The position numbers and the translations under genes are program-made. From NCBI GenBank assembly GCA_019423635.1, contig JAHZBA010000025.1:1-43573 (forward strand): a stretch of 43,573 bases of DNA, written 5' to 3'. The notes beneath the pieces are model-generated. The model was given only the letters and a program-made list of their open reading frames with translations. It did not search any database and had not been told where the DNA came from. The stretch comes from Clostridiales bacterium (lineage in GTDB: Bacteria > Bacillota > Clostridia > Oscillospirales > Oscillospiraceae). Of this stretch, positions 1 through 7,648 are shown in pieces; positions within the stretch are counted from its first letter, which is position 1; each line of letters opens with the position of its first letter.

Positions 1-1
1 C

Positions 2-325
2 GGCACCGGCTCCATCACCATCAACGGCCGGGACATCGACGAGTACTTCGGCCTGGACACCCTGAAGATGGTGGTCCGCCAGCCCCTGGAGGCCACCGGC
101 AATACCGGCAAGATGGACATCGTGGCCACCGTCACCGGCGGCGGCGTCAGCGGCCAGGCCGGCGCTCTGCGCCACGGCATTGCCCGGGCCCTGCTGCTGG
201 CCAGCGAGGATAACCGTCCCATCCTGAAAAAGGCCGGCTTCCTCACCCGCGATCCCAGAATGAAGGAGCGCAAGAAGTACGGCCTCAAGGCCGCCCGCCG
301 CGCACCGCAGTTCTCTAAGCGCTGA
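2..325 (+). CDS. rpsI: 30S ribosomal protein S9, 3' part
   Basis: C-terminal 107 codons of ribosomal protein S9, a small-subunit protein whose basic tail reaches the P-site tRNA. The open frame runs in from the window edge, so the start codon is outside. Visible family hallmarks are ITINGRDIDEYF near the left edge, GGGVSGQAGALRHGIARALL in the middle, the LTRDPRMKERKKYG stretch, and the C-terminal basic tail ending in QFSKR. rplM normally lies just upstream in Firmicutes, which cannot be checked here. A rho-independent terminator follows within 25 bases, so this is the last gene of its transcript. Confidence 0.97.
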   Translation, partial: GTGSITINGRDIDEYFGLDTLKMVVRQPLEATGNTGKMDIVATVTGGGVSGQAGALRHGIARALLLASEDNRPILKKAGFLTRDPRMKERKKYGLKAARRAPQFSKR

Positions 326-347
326 TTCAAAAGCATGTGTCTGCAGG

Positions 348-375
348 ATGCCGCCCGTATGGGCGGCATCTTTTT
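348..375 (+). terminator. Rho-independent terminator of rpsI
   Basis: GATGCCGCCC and GGGCGGCATC form a perfect stem around a short loop, followed by TTTTT. It lies 23 bases after the rpsI stop. Confidence 0.9.
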
Positions 376-410
376 GTGAACTCCCCATTTCCCGCTGTGT
401 TCCAGGCCGG

Positions 411-455
411 CTGCGCAGGGCATGACGACTCGGCGCGCCGCAGGAAAGCCCCTGA
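411..455. repeat. Dispersed GC-rich intergenic repeat, copy A
   Basis: The stretch containing GCAGGGC, GACGAC, CGGCGCGCCGC and GGAAAG is closely matched at 4373-4412. In both places a CCGCGCCCT motif follows further downstream. It is noncoding and lies between convergent transcription units. The rest of 376-527 shows no gene. Confidence 0.55.
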
Positions 456-527
456 CCCGATGGAACGGAGCGCCGGGTCGCCGCGCCCTCCACACATCAG
501 GAGTACGGAGGTAAATGGGGGTTTTTA

Positions 528-564
528 CAAAAAAGCGCTCTGAAATCTTCGGATTTCAGAGCGC
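528..564 (-). terminator. Terminator of the deoxyribosyltransferase-like gene
   Basis: Read on the minus strand, GCGCTCTGAAATC and GATTTCAGAGCGC form a 13-bp perfect stem around a CGAA loop, followed by TTTTTT. It starts 8 bases after the stop at 573. Confidence 0.93.
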
Positions 565-572
565 CTGCGCAG

Positions 573-974
573 TTACTCTGCCAGCTTGGCGAGATAGGAG
601 ACCACGTCCTCCAGCTTGGAGAAGACCTGGTCCACGGCGGGGCGGATCATGGCCTCTTTCTCCGCCTTGCATATGGGTTCGCCGCTGAGATTCAGCAAAA
701 GCAGTTTCTTCTCGCGGCCCAGAAATTTCAGCATGGCGGCCGCGCCGAATTCCGCGCTCACACTGAGCCCGAAGGGGTAAATGAAGAGGATCACGTCACA
801 GCATTGGGCGATCTCCTGGAAACAGGTCTGGTACACCTGCTGCAGTTCCTCCGGGGTCTGGGCGTCCACATTGATGTCCTTCGGCAAAAACACGTCGATG
901 CCGTGCTCCTCCAGACGGTTCTTCACCGTGTTGTTGATGGGAAGCTGGTATCTGGAAGCAACATATACTCTCAT
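573..974 (-). CDS. Nucleoside 2-deoxyribosyltransferase-like protein
   Basis: 133-residue protein resembling the nucleoside 2-deoxyribosyltransferase fold. It opens with a beta strand and loop (MRVYVASRYQ), has an acidic CCDVILFIYPFG strand in mid-protein, and an SVSAEFGAA motif whose glutamate aligns with the nucleophile of the family (MELGYA in lactobacillus enzymes). Family members cleave or exchange the N-glycosidic bond of deoxynucleosides, and relatives act as NMP glycosidases. The start has an AAGG site 7 bases upstream. It lies 36 bases after the dCTP-deaminase-like gene on the same strand and shares its terminator, so the two form one operon. Substrate is unknown. A role in nucleotide salvage or in attacking the nucleotide pool during phage infection are both possible; the second is inference only. 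Confidence 0.6.
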   Translation of the reverse strand: MRVYVASRYQLPINNTVKNRLEEHGIDVFLPKDINVDAQTPEELQQVYQTCFQEIAQCCDVILFIYPFGLSVSAEFGAAAMLKFLGREKKLLLLNLSGEPICKAEKEAMIRPAVDQVFSKLEDVVSYLAKLAE

Positions 975-1010
975 ATCATAACCTTACCCTTTTTGTTGGA
1001 TGTTACCCTG

Positions 1011-2114
1011 CTATTTTGAGGGACCAGGAGGACCGGTCAGCAATCTGCAAAAGTGGAGCACAATGCCCAGGATCATGGTAATGCAGACCGCAAGGGAGAT
1101 GTTTACCACCACGATTTCCTCAAGGCTTTTCCCCTCTAATGCGCTGAAGTTTACTACCAGCAGGCTCAGGACGGAGACGAAGGCCCCGATGAAGGCCGCC
1201 ACCACCGTGTAGATCCGGGCCTCCAGATTATCCATCTTCTGCTGGAGATCCGAGGGCTCCGTTATGTGTTCCCGAATGTATTGCAGCGGAATCGCGAAAT
1301 CCGTCTCTCCCTGATACTGATCGCCTTTATCCGCGCCGTAACGCCGCTGCGGCGCCTGACTCAAGAACTCAAAACAGATCTGCGCAATGGGGTCGCCCTC
1401 CTCAAGCTCCATATCGTAGTTGGACAGGTTGCATACCCGCAGGAAGATGGAGGTGTTGTGCCCGGGCTGATACTGAGGTCCGGAGACCAGCAGCCCAATC
1501 CGCATGAGGCTGTTCCGCTCTACAATCCGCCCCACAATATTGGGCGGCATCTGGAGCCGCTCTCCTGTGCTGACAAATACGGTCTCGTTGGGAGCCAGCC
1601 GCACAGAGGATTTATAGATGATTTCAACGTCATCCGGCTGGATGTCCTTAGGGTCCTTCGGAGGACTTTTCAACTTCCAGGTGATGATCCTCTTGATGGT
1701 CAGATTATAGGAGACGGACTCCACGTTCTCCCGGCGGTACCCCGATGTGATCAGCTTTCCCTTGGAACAAAGCGCTATGATTTCGGAGTCCACCAATAGA
1801 GATCCTGATTTCGACCCCGTAAAATCTGCGGTCTGTCCGCTGTCTGATTCTGCATCCTGACCATTATCAGGTGGTTCCCGGCCTGGATCTGCATCCGCAC
1901 ATTCGCCGCGCGCTCCTGTGTCCGGGTCTAATGATCTGTCCATCTGCGCATTATCCAGACCGCCGTCCACATCCCCGCCGGTCTGTCCGCTGTCCGTATG
2001 CTCGTCAATCTGTTCCCCATTGAGATCCGCGTCCACACGCCCGCGGACCTGTTCGTCCTCCAGACCGGCGTCCACACATCCGCCGGTCTGTCCTCTCTCC
2101 TGAAGCGTTGCCAT
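1011..2114 (-). CDS. Membrane-anchored dCTP deaminase/dUTPase-like protein
   Basis: 367 residues. Residues 1-104 are a low-complexity, acidic, Gly/Asp/Gln-rich linker with a repeated VDxxLxxxQ pattern. About 105-270 is a dCTP deaminase/dUTPase fold domain (LLVDSEII, then ERNSLMRIGLLVSG matching the family's S-L-x-R-x-G-L motif). Residues 301-322 and 333-355 are two hydrophobic helices, so the protein is probably anchored with the domain in the cytoplasm. The segment that should read DPGFxGxLTLEL reads QPGHNTSIFLRV, so the catalytic glutamate of Dcd seems to be replaced by arginine; catalysis is doubtful. The ATG at 2114 was chosen because GAGGGGG precedes it; an in-frame ATG at 2156 has no ribosome site. 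Operon with the deoxyribosyltransferase-like gene downstream. Free-standing Dcd enzymes are normally about 180 residues with no membrane helices. Confidence 0.65.
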   Translation of the reverse strand: MATLQERGQTGGCVDAGLEDEQVRGRVDADLNGEQIDEHTDSGQTGGDVDGGLDNAQMDRSLDPDTGARGECADADPGREPPDNGQDAESDSGQTADFTGSKSGSLLVDSEIIALCSKGKLITSGYRRENVESVSYNLTIKRIITWKLKSPPKDPKDIQPDDVEIIYKSSVRLAPNETVFVSTGERLQMPPNIVGRIVERNSLMRIGLLVSGPQYQPGHNTSIFLRVCNLSNYDMELEEGDPIAQICFEFLSQAPQRRYGADKGDQYQGETDFAIPLQYIREHITEPSDLQQKMDNLEARIYTVVAAFIGAFVSVLSLLVVNFSALEGKSLEEIVVVNISLAVCITMILGIVLHFCRLLTGPPGPSK

Positions 2115-2216
2115 AGGTTCCCCCTCTCTATCTGCGGGAACTTGGAGATGCCGCATCTGCGTCGTATTTTTCGACCAGCCCGTCCTCAGACAGACTGATA
2201 CCCATTATCATGGCAT

Positions 2217-2245
2217 ATTATAACAGAGATTTCCCTCTGATGCAA
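2217..2245 (-). promoter_or_regulatory. Promoter of the dCTP-deaminase-like operon
   Basis: TTGCAT at 2240-2245, 17-base spacer, TATAAT at 2217-2222. It gives a leader of about 95 bases before the ATG at 2114. Confidence 0.75.
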
Positions 2246-2403
2246 TTCATTTTGCAAAATATGGCCAAAGTGTTTGATCTTTCCGCGAGGTTCTCCCGGT
2301 TGGCGGCATACCGGCCTCAGGGCGCCGCTGCGAAGCTCAATTGCGGGGCACCTCCCTTTTGAACCCCTCAAATGCCGTCGCCGGATACGGGTCCCCTGCG
2401 TCC

Positions 2404-2433
2404 TTGACGGCGAAGTGCCCCATATGCTATCAT
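2404..2433 (+). promoter_or_regulatory. yjdF promoter
   Basis: TTGACG at 2404-2409, 18-base spacer, TATCAT at 2428-2433 with an extended TGC just before it. Transcription would begin near 2440, leaving a leader of about 200 nt before yjdF. Confidence 0.65.
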
Positions 2434-2439
2434 ATGCCC

Positions 2440-2634
2440 AGCCGCCGAGATGGATCAGCCGGGAACCCCGGTTTTCCCACAGGCGGCCCGGAGATGAAAA
2501 CACGGCCCGGTTGGTAGTCCGGGCGTCCCCCTCTGCCGGGGGGATCAGTAACCTGCCTCCTTGGTTGTCCCTTCTCCGGGTGATTTCAACGGCCTGTCCG
2601 GCAGAGCGATCTCTGCCCGGCAGGGTAAAGGAGG
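2440..2634 (+). promoter_or_regulatory. Structured yjdF leader, candidate yjdF-motif riboswitch
   Basis: The leader holds several stems: GCCGCC at 2441-2446 with GGCGGC at 2482-2487; a CCCGG/CCGGG pairing around 2488-2513; CCCCC/GGGGG around 2517-2533; and a long hairpin at 2593-2624 (CCTG..CCGGCAGAG against CTCTGCC.GG.CAGG) ending 5 bases before the AGGAGG site. yjdF genes of Firmicutes are often preceded by the yjdF RNA motif, which binds azaaromatic compounds. Position and length fit, but I could not match the published consensus base by base. Confidence 0.42.
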
Positions 2635-2642
2635 AAGTGCAT

Positions 2643-3062
2643 ATGGAGACCGGATACACCAGGCTGACCGTCTTTTTTGAGGACCCCTTCTGGGTGTGCC
2701 TCTACGAGCGGGGCGGGGGCGGGGCCTACGAGGTCTGCCGCGTGGTCTTCGGGGCAGAGCCCCGGGACGGCGAGGTCTACGCCTTCCTGCTGGAGCACTG
2801 GCGGCAGCTGCGGTTCAGCCCAGCTGTCCGGGCGGAGCGGGAGACGGAGCGGAGCGTCAGCCCCAAGCGGAGACAGCGGGAGATCCGGCGGCAGGTGGAG
2901 CCGCACCGGCCGGGCACCAAGGCCCAGCAGGCGCTCCAGCTGCAGCGGGAGCAGGGAAAGGCTGCCGCCAGGAAGGCCTCCAGCCGGCAGCGGGAGGAGG
3001 AGCAGGCGCGGCAGTACGCCCTGCGCCGGGAGAAGCAGCGGGAAAAGCACAGAGGACATTGA
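2643..3062 (+). CDS. yjdF: YjdF family protein (DUF2992)
   Basis: 139 residues. The N-terminal half carries the family signature (LTVFFEDPFWVCLYE, then EVCRVVFGAEPRDGEVYAFLLEHW). The C-terminal half, from about residue 70, is a highly charged Arg/Lys/Gln/Glu-rich helical tail typical of the family. The biochemical role of YjdF is not known; its genes are linked to a riboswitch sensing aromatic heterocycles, which suggests detoxification or handling of such compounds. The start is set by AGGAGG 8 bases before ATG at 2643; the same frame is open further upstream but has no ribosome site there. It is monocistronic, with a GC-rich hairpin straight after the stop. Confidence 0.85.
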   Translation: METGYTRLTVFFEDPFWVCLYERGGGGAYEVCRVVFGAEPRDGEVYAFLLEHWRQLRFSPAVRAERETERSVSPKRRQREIRRQVEPHRPGTKAQQALQLQREQGKAAARKASSRQREEEQARQYALRREKQREKHRGH

Positions 3063-3065
3063 CCG

Positions 3066-3099
3066 GAGGCCCTGGGACAAGCCATTGTCCCGGGGCCTC
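3066..3099. terminator. Strong hairpin after yjdF without T-run
   Basis: GAGGCCC and GGGACAA pair with TTGTCCC and GGGCCTC, with one unpaired base on each side. No T-tract follows, so it may stabilise the 3' end or act as a weak terminator between convergent genes. Confidence 0.4.
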
Positions 3100-3128
3100 T
3101 CCCGTGCAGCGGACAGCGGCGCCCTGTC

Positions 3129-4046
3129 CTACAGGGGGCCTCCGGAGGGGGGTGGACGCCTGTCGGAATACTCGAAGCTGGCCAGCCGGTCCGTGTGATC
3201 GAACAGCAGCTCGCCGGACTGCCAGAGGCGGTATCGCACCACGGCGCAGAGACTTTCGTGGATGGTCCGCTCCATGCGGCCCTGCGCCGGGGCCCGGAGG
3301 AGCTGCTGCCGCGCCTCCAGCAGGTCTGCGCGCAGGCGGAGGCGGCCCTGCCGGATGACGGCTCCCGCGGGGGACCACGCCTCGATTCTGGCACCCAGGT
3401 AGGTGGCAAGGCGGTATTCCCGGCCCCGGTATATGACCGCACAGATACAGCCCGTAAAATGCCCCGCCGGCAGAGGCACCGAGGCGGCGGCCAGCATCAA
3501 TCTGCCGCGCTCCGGCGCCTGCCAGGCGCACTGGGTCCAGAGATAGACGTTTGGAAACGACCGGCCCCGGTCCGTCTCCAGATAGCCGCGGCCGCCGGAG
3601 AAGTCCAGGCGCTCCCCGTTGAGACAGAGGGAGCCGCTGAGACTGTGGCCCATGCTGTAGACGCCGTGGGTACACTGCATCCCCGGAAGAAAGCGGAAGG
3701 GCCCCATGATATCGGAGGAAAGGGCAGTGAAGGGACCGTAGTGCAGCGTGCCCCGGAGGGAAAGATCCCCCTGGCGGACGGCCACCTCCAGGCCCCGTTC
3801 ACTGAAGCGGGAGGGGCCCAGCTGGACCCGAAACCGCTCCGGCGCTGCCCGGAACTGCGTGTCCGGGTATGGAAGCCACCAGGACCGGTCCTCTGTGAGC
3901 ACCTGGAGCGACGCGCTGCGGCGTCCGGCGGCGTCGATATGGAACGCGGGGATCAGGGCAAGGGCCCTCCCGTCCGGACTCTGGTGCTTCAGGTACCAGC
4001 CCTCGAAATAGGGGCCCGGCTGCCCCGTGCCATGGAAATAACGCAT
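3129..4046 (-). CDS. Tocopherol cyclase-like protein
   Basis: 305 residues resembling the tocopherol-cyclase family (a lipocalin-like beta barrel seen in plant VTE1 and many bacteria that make no tocopherol). Visible motifs are YFEGWYLKHQ at about residues 13-22, an LHYGPFTALSSDIMGPFRFLPG stretch split around residue 110, and GGRGYLETDRGRSFP followed by YLWTQC around 150-172. There is no signal peptide. The start is set by GAGGAGG upstream of ATG at 4046. The substrate in anaerobic bacteria is unknown; a lipid or hydrophobic-ligand binding role is inferred from the fold. It stands alone, convergent with yjdF. Confidence 0.75.
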   Translation of the reverse strand: MRYFHGTGQPGPYFEGWYLKHQSPDGRALALIPAFHIDAAGRRSASLQVLTEDRSWWLPYPDTQFRAAPERFRVQLGPSRFSERGLEVAVRQGDLSLRGTLHYGPFTALSSDIMGPFRFLPGMQCTHGVYSMGHSLSGSLCLNGERLDFSGGRGYLETDRGRSFPNVYLWTQCAWQAPERGRLMLAAASVPLPAGHFTGCICAVIYRGREYRLATYLGARIEAWSPAGAVIRQGRLRLRADLLEARQQLLRAPAQGRMERTIHESLCAVVRYRLWQSGELLFDHTDRLASFEYSDRRPPPSGGPL

Positions 4047-4239
4047 CTCACATCCTCCTCGCGATGCCGCCTTCCGACGCTCCCCGCAGCGGGCCGCAGA
4101 GCGGCCGGGCGTCGGCGCGGAAACAGGCGGCCTGATGAGGATAGTATTGCCCGCGGGCCGGGGGGATTAGACAGACCGGGAGGAGGTTCTGTCCGGCGCC
4201 GGGAGGCGCGGCCGGGGGACGGGGCCAAAGCGGCAGAGC

Positions 4240-4277
4240 GGGCGGTGAAACGGTCCCTGGAGACCCTTTCACCGCCC
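4240..4277. other. Intergenic hairpin in the 4047-4528 gap
   Basis: GGGCGGTGAAA (4240-4250) pairs with TTTCACCGCCC (4267-4277) around a 16-base loop. The whole 482-base gap between the tocopherol-cyclase-like gene and the VWA gene holds only this hairpin, the dispersed repeat at 4373-4446 and the 21-bp tandem repeat at 4460-4501; I see no gene in it. Confidence 0.5.
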
Positions 4278-4372
4278 GCAGGCAGAGATTGGCGAAGCGG
4301 GTTTCCCCGCACTTAGCACATTCCGATGACCGCTTCAAAGGTATGTGTTCCCTTCGGTTTCATGTTCCCGAT

Positions 4373-4446
4373 GTGTGCAGGGCGCGACGACCCGGCGCGC
4401 CGCGGAAGGCCCTCAGGTCCAGGCCGGCGAAACCGCGCCCTGTGCA
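4373..4446. repeat. Dispersed GC-rich intergenic repeat, copy B
   Basis: Matches copy A at 411-455 through GCAGGGCGCGACGACCCGG. The ends are inverted: CAGGGCGCG at 4378-4386 and CGCGCCCTG at 4434-4442, giving a MITE/REP-like layout. Confidence 0.5.
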
Positions 4447-4459
4447 TACCGGCCTGCTT

Positions 4460-4501
4460 CGCCTCAGGAACACCAAGACACGCCTCAGGAACACCAAGAC
4501 A
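4460..4501. repeat. Two tandem 21-bp repeats
   Basis: Two identical 21-base units (beginning CGCCTCAGGAACACC) sit head to tail, 27 bases downstream of the end of the VWA gene. Confidence 0.9.
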
Positions 4502-4528
4502 GATGAAGACCAGGCGCATCAGACGGCC

Positions 4529-5725
4529 CTACCGACGGACCATCAGCCGCTTCATGCCCTTTTCCAGTCCCTCGGCGGAGAGATCGTACATCTCGAACAG
4601 CTCCGCCAGATACAGGTGGGTCTGGGTCCAGTAGTTCTTCCGGGCCGGCAGGGGCTCCGGGTTCAGCCAGATGAGGTAGGGGTAGTGCTTTTTGAACCGG
4701 TCCAGCCAGTCCAGCCCCGAGGGACCGTAGGTCCCCCGCCCCCACTGGTACTGCTTCTCCCGCAGCTCATGGGGATTCATGGCGGCGTCGCCCACGATGA
4801 TGACCTTGTAGCTGCTGTCGTAGTTCTGGAGCAGCCACTCCGTGTTCACCTCGCCGTCCCGCCAGAGCTGGGGACCCCGGAAGACGGTGGAGGTGATGCA
4901 GTTGTGGAAGTAGTAGGTGTGGAGCTCCTTGAAGCGGTTGGACTTGGTGGCCGCCTGGAACAGCTGGCTGCAAAGACCCGCGTAGTACTCCATGGACCCG
5001 CCGGAGTCCATGAGCATCAGGACCTTTACGGTGTTCTTCCGGGGGTTTTTGTAGCGGACCTGGAGGGACCCGGCGTTCTCGCAGGTGTCGTGGATCGTGT
5101 TGTCCACGTCCAGCTCCTTTTCCGCGCTCTCCGCCTGGACCGACAGCTGCCGCAGGAGGCGGAAGGCCATCTGGAACTGGCGGGTATCCAGGGTGTTGTC
5201 CTTGCGGAAGTCCCGGAACTTCCGCTCTCCCGCCACGGCCATGGCGGTCTTGTACTGGCCCTGGCCGCCGATGCGGATGCCGTTGGGGTGCCAGCCGCTG
5301 TTGCCCCAGGGGGTCTTGCCCTGGGTGCCCACCCAGTAGCTGCCGCCGTTGTGCTCGGAGTCCTGCTCCCCCAGCCGCTCTTCCAGGCGCTTTAGGAGCT
5401 CCTCCATGGACTCGTCCGGGAACTCCTCGCTCCAGAGGTCGTAGATGGTCCGCTTCAGGTCCTCCGCCGGGTGCTCCAGCCAGTCCAGCAGCTCCTCCGG
5501 CAGCTCGCCCTTGAAGGGGATGTCCTGGAAGAACTCCAAAAACGCCTGGTCGAAGCGGTCAAACTCCACCTCGCTCTTGACCACAATGGCCCGGCACAGG
5601 TGGTAGAACCCCGTGAGCGTGGCGCCGTGGAGGCCCTTCTCCATGCCCTCCAGCAGGGTCATCCACTCGTTGGGGGACACGTCCAGGCCCCGCCGGCGCA
5701 GCAGATAGAAAAATGCGACGAACAT
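4529..5725 (-). CDS. VWA domain (CoxE-like) protein
   Basis: 398 residues. The C-terminal half is a von Willebrand factor A domain of the CoxE/YeaD group: the hydrophobic strand VKVLMLM leads into DSGGSM, a variant of the metal-binding DxSxS motif with glycine at the second position, and a later strand ends VIIVGDAAMNP, supplying the downstream aspartate. The N-terminal part is helical and acidic. Such proteins work with MoxR AAA ATPases as a chaperone pair that inserts metals or remodels partner complexes. The MoxR gene lies 6 bases upstream on the same strand, so the two are translated together. The client is not apparent from neighbours. Confidence 0.88.
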   Translation of the reverse strand: MFVAFFYLLRRRGLDVSPNEWMTLLEGMEKGLHGATLTGFYHLCRAIVVKSEVEFDRFDQAFLEFFQDIPFKGELPEELLDWLEHPAEDLKRTIYDLWSEEFPDESMEELLKRLEERLGEQDSEHNGGSYWVGTQGKTPWGNSGWHPNGIRIGGQGQYKTAMAVAGERKFRDFRKDNTLDTRQFQMAFRLLRQLSVQAESAEKELDVDNTIHDTCENAGSLQVRYKNPRKNTVKVLMLMDSGGSMEYYAGLCSQLFQAATKSNRFKELHTYYFHNCITSTVFRGPQLWRDGEVNTEWLLQNYDSSYKVIIVGDAAMNPHELREKQYQWGRGTYGPSGLDWLDRFKKHYPYLIWLNPEPLPARKNYWTQTHLYLAELFEMYDLSAEGLEKGMKRLMVRR

Positions 5726-5731
5726 AGGCCC

Positions 5732-6547
5732 TTACCGTTTCGCGTTCTGGAGAAGGGTGAGGTCCTTGTCCTTTTTCAGCAGCACGCCGGCAAAGGGGAT
5801 CTCCCGCTCGATCTTCCGGGGGTCCACGCCGCCGGCCACCATGGCCCGCAGCCAGTCCACCAGCTCCGAGGTGCTGGGCTTTTTCTCAATGCCCCGCAGG
5901 TCCCGAATCCAGTAGAAGGCGGTCAGGGCCTGCCGGACCAGCCGGTCGTCCAGCTTGTCGAAGTGGACCCGGAGGATGGCCTCCATCTGTTCCTGGTCCG
6001 GGAACTCGATATAGTGGAAGATGCACCGGCGCAAAAAGGCGTCCGGCAGCTCCTTCTCCGCGTTGGAGGTGATGATGACGATGGGGCGCTGTTTGGCCTT
6101 GATGGTCTCCTTGGTCTCGGGGATATAGAACTCCATCTGGTCCAGCTCCCAGAGGAGGTCGTTGGGGAACTCCAGGTCCGCCTTGTCGATCTCGTCGATC
6201 AGCAGCACCACCTGCTCCTCGGAGGAGAAGGCCTCGCCCAGCTTGCCCAGCTTGATATACCTGGCGATGTCGTCCACGCCGGCATTGCCGAACTGGCTGT
6301 CATAGAGCCGCTGCACCACGTCGTAGACGTACAGACCGTCCTGGGCCTTGGTGGTGGACTTCACGTTCCAGATGATGAGGTTCTTCCCCAGAGCCTCCGC
6401 CACCGCCTGGGCCAGCATGGTCTTGCCGGTGCCGGGCTCGCCTTTGATCAGCAGGGGCTTTTGCAGGGTCACTGCGATGTTCACGGTGCTCATGAGCTCG
6501 GGGGAGGCAACATAGCGGCTGCTTCCCGTAAATTTTGTCTCCATCAT
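5732..6547 (-). CDS. MoxR family AAA ATPase
   Basis: 271 residues. Walker A GEPGTGKT at residues 36-43, Walker B VVLLIDEIDKAD around 113-124, sensor-1 IVIITSNAEKELPDAFLRRC, and a C-terminal helical lid. This is the MoxR-type AAA+ ATPase that acts as a chaperone together with the VWA protein encoded just downstream. The ATG at 6547 follows GGAAAGG; a second ATG comes directly after it, so the first residue could be either. A consensus promoter lies about 40-60 bases upstream. Confidence 0.92.
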   Translation of the reverse strand: MMETKFTGSSRYVASPELMSTVNIAVTLQKPLLIKGEPGTGKTMLAQAVAEALGKNLIIWNVKSTTKAQDGLYVYDVVQRLYDSQFGNAGVDDIARYIKLGKLGEAFSSEEQVVLLIDEIDKADLEFPNDLLWELDQMEFYIPETKETIKAKQRPIVIITSNAEKELPDAFLRRCIFHYIEFPDQEQMEAILRVHFDKLDDRLVRQALTAFYWIRDLRGIEKKPSTSELVDWLRAMVAGGVDPRKIEREIPFAGVLLKKDKDLTLLQNAKR

Positions 6548-6583
6548 TTGACTGGTCCTTTCCTGTTTTATTTTGACTGGCCT

Positions 6584-6612
6584 ATTATACCAATATCAAA
6601 GGGGAAAGACAA
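6584..6612 (-). promoter_or_regulatory. Promoter of the MoxR-VWA operon
   Basis: TTGTCT at 6607-6612, 17-base spacer, TATAAT at 6584-6589 with extended TGG. Confidence 0.8.
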
Positions 6613-6677
6613 CCTTTTTTTGCACGGAAAAGCCGGTGTAAAGCGGAGGAACGGCCTGCGGATGCAGGCCGTTTCCC

Positions 6678-7436
6678 TCACCCCAGCGCCACATCCAGCA
6701 CCATCATGATGAGAAACCCCGTCACAAACCCGCAGGTTCCCGCCCGGCTGTGGGCCTGGGGCACCAGCTCCTCCACCACCACGTACAGCATGGCTCCGGC
6801 GGCGAAGCTCAAAAGCCAGGGCATCAGGGGCCGGGCCCAGGCCGCCAGCAGCACTACCAGAATCCCGAAGACCGGCTCCACGCTCCCGGACAGCATCCCC
6901 CCGGCAAAGGCCCGCCGCCGGGACTGGCCCTCCTGCCGCAGGGGCAGGGCGATAGCCGCGCCCTCCGGGAAGTTCTGGATGCCGATGCCCATGGCCAGAG
7001 CCGCCGCCCCGGCGAAGTTCTCCCCCTCCGCCGCCAGGGCGAAGGCCAGACCCACCGCCATGCCCTCCGGCACGTTATGTAGGGTGATGGCCGTCATCAG
7101 CAGGGTGTTCTGCCGCCAGGCGTCGCTCACAGGCCTGCGCCGCAGACGGGGCAGCAGACCGTCCAGCGCCGCCAGAAACACCACGCCCAGCAGCATCCCC
7201 GCCGCCGCGGGCAACCAGCCGGGAAACGCGCCGTCCTCCGCCGCCTGGTCGATGGCCGGCAGCAGAAGGCTCCACACGGAGGCCGCCGTCATCACCCCGG
7301 CGGCAAAGCCCAGCATGGCCTTTTGAAACCGGGGGCGGGGCTCCCCGGCAAAGAAAAATACCATGGCGGCGCCCAGGGTGGTCATCGCGAAGGTGAACCA
7401 GGTGCCCAGCGCCGCCCATTGAAGAGATTGCAGCAT
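6678..7436 (-). CDS. ZIP family metal transporter
   Basis: 252 residues, about eight hydrophobic helices. The intramembrane metal-site motifs are visible: HNVPEG at residues 120-125 in helix 4 and QNFPEG at 154-159 in helix 5. ZIP proteins move divalent metals, usually zinc, into the cytoplasm. The region between helices 3 and 4 (LPRLRRRPVS) is short and basic, without the histidine-rich loop of many ZIPs. The ATG at 7436 was chosen because AAGGCGG precedes it and the family N-terminus fits; the frame is open further upstream without a ribosome site. The gene is divergent from guaD. A TATACT box about 50 bases upstream may be its -10. Confidence 0.9.
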   Translation of the reverse strand: MLQSLQWAALGTWFTFAMTTLGAAMVFFFAGEPRPRFQKAMLGFAAGVMTAASVWSLLLPAIDQAAEDGAFPGWLPAAAGMLLGVVFLAALDGLLPRLRRRPVSDAWRQNTLLMTAITLHNVPEGMAVGLAFALAAEGENFAGAAALAMGIGIQNFPEGAAIALPLRQEGQSRRRAFAGGMLSGSVEPVFGILVVLLAAWARPLMPWLLSFAAGAMLYVVVEELVPQAHSRAGTCGFVTGFLIMMVLDVALG

Positions 7437-7515
7437 ATGCGTTCCGCCTTTATCAGGATTCGGGCGAAAGGCGCCCGTATGCCAGTATAAGCGGCGGGTG
7501 GCGCCGGTGTGCCGC

Positions 7516-7545
7516 TTGCTTTTGCGGCGCCGGATATGGTATGAT
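7516..7545 (+). promoter_or_regulatory. guaD promoter
   Basis: TTGCTT at 7516-7521, 18-base spacer, TATGAT at 7540-7545 with extended TGG. The leader of about 100 bases shows no purine riboswitch core. Confidence 0.55.
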
Positions 7546-7648
7546 AGGAAAAACAACGGCCGGACCGCGGGGAAACCGGTCCGGGGCGCCTGAACCGGGC
7601 GGCCCGCCGCTCCCTGCCGGAGAGCCGGCATGGCAAGGAGGCATTTTC

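Noticed and set aside
7525..7648. Purine riboswitch before guaD, prompted by GATATGG
   Set aside because: That stretch is part of the -10 region, and the rest of the purine aptamer core is missing.
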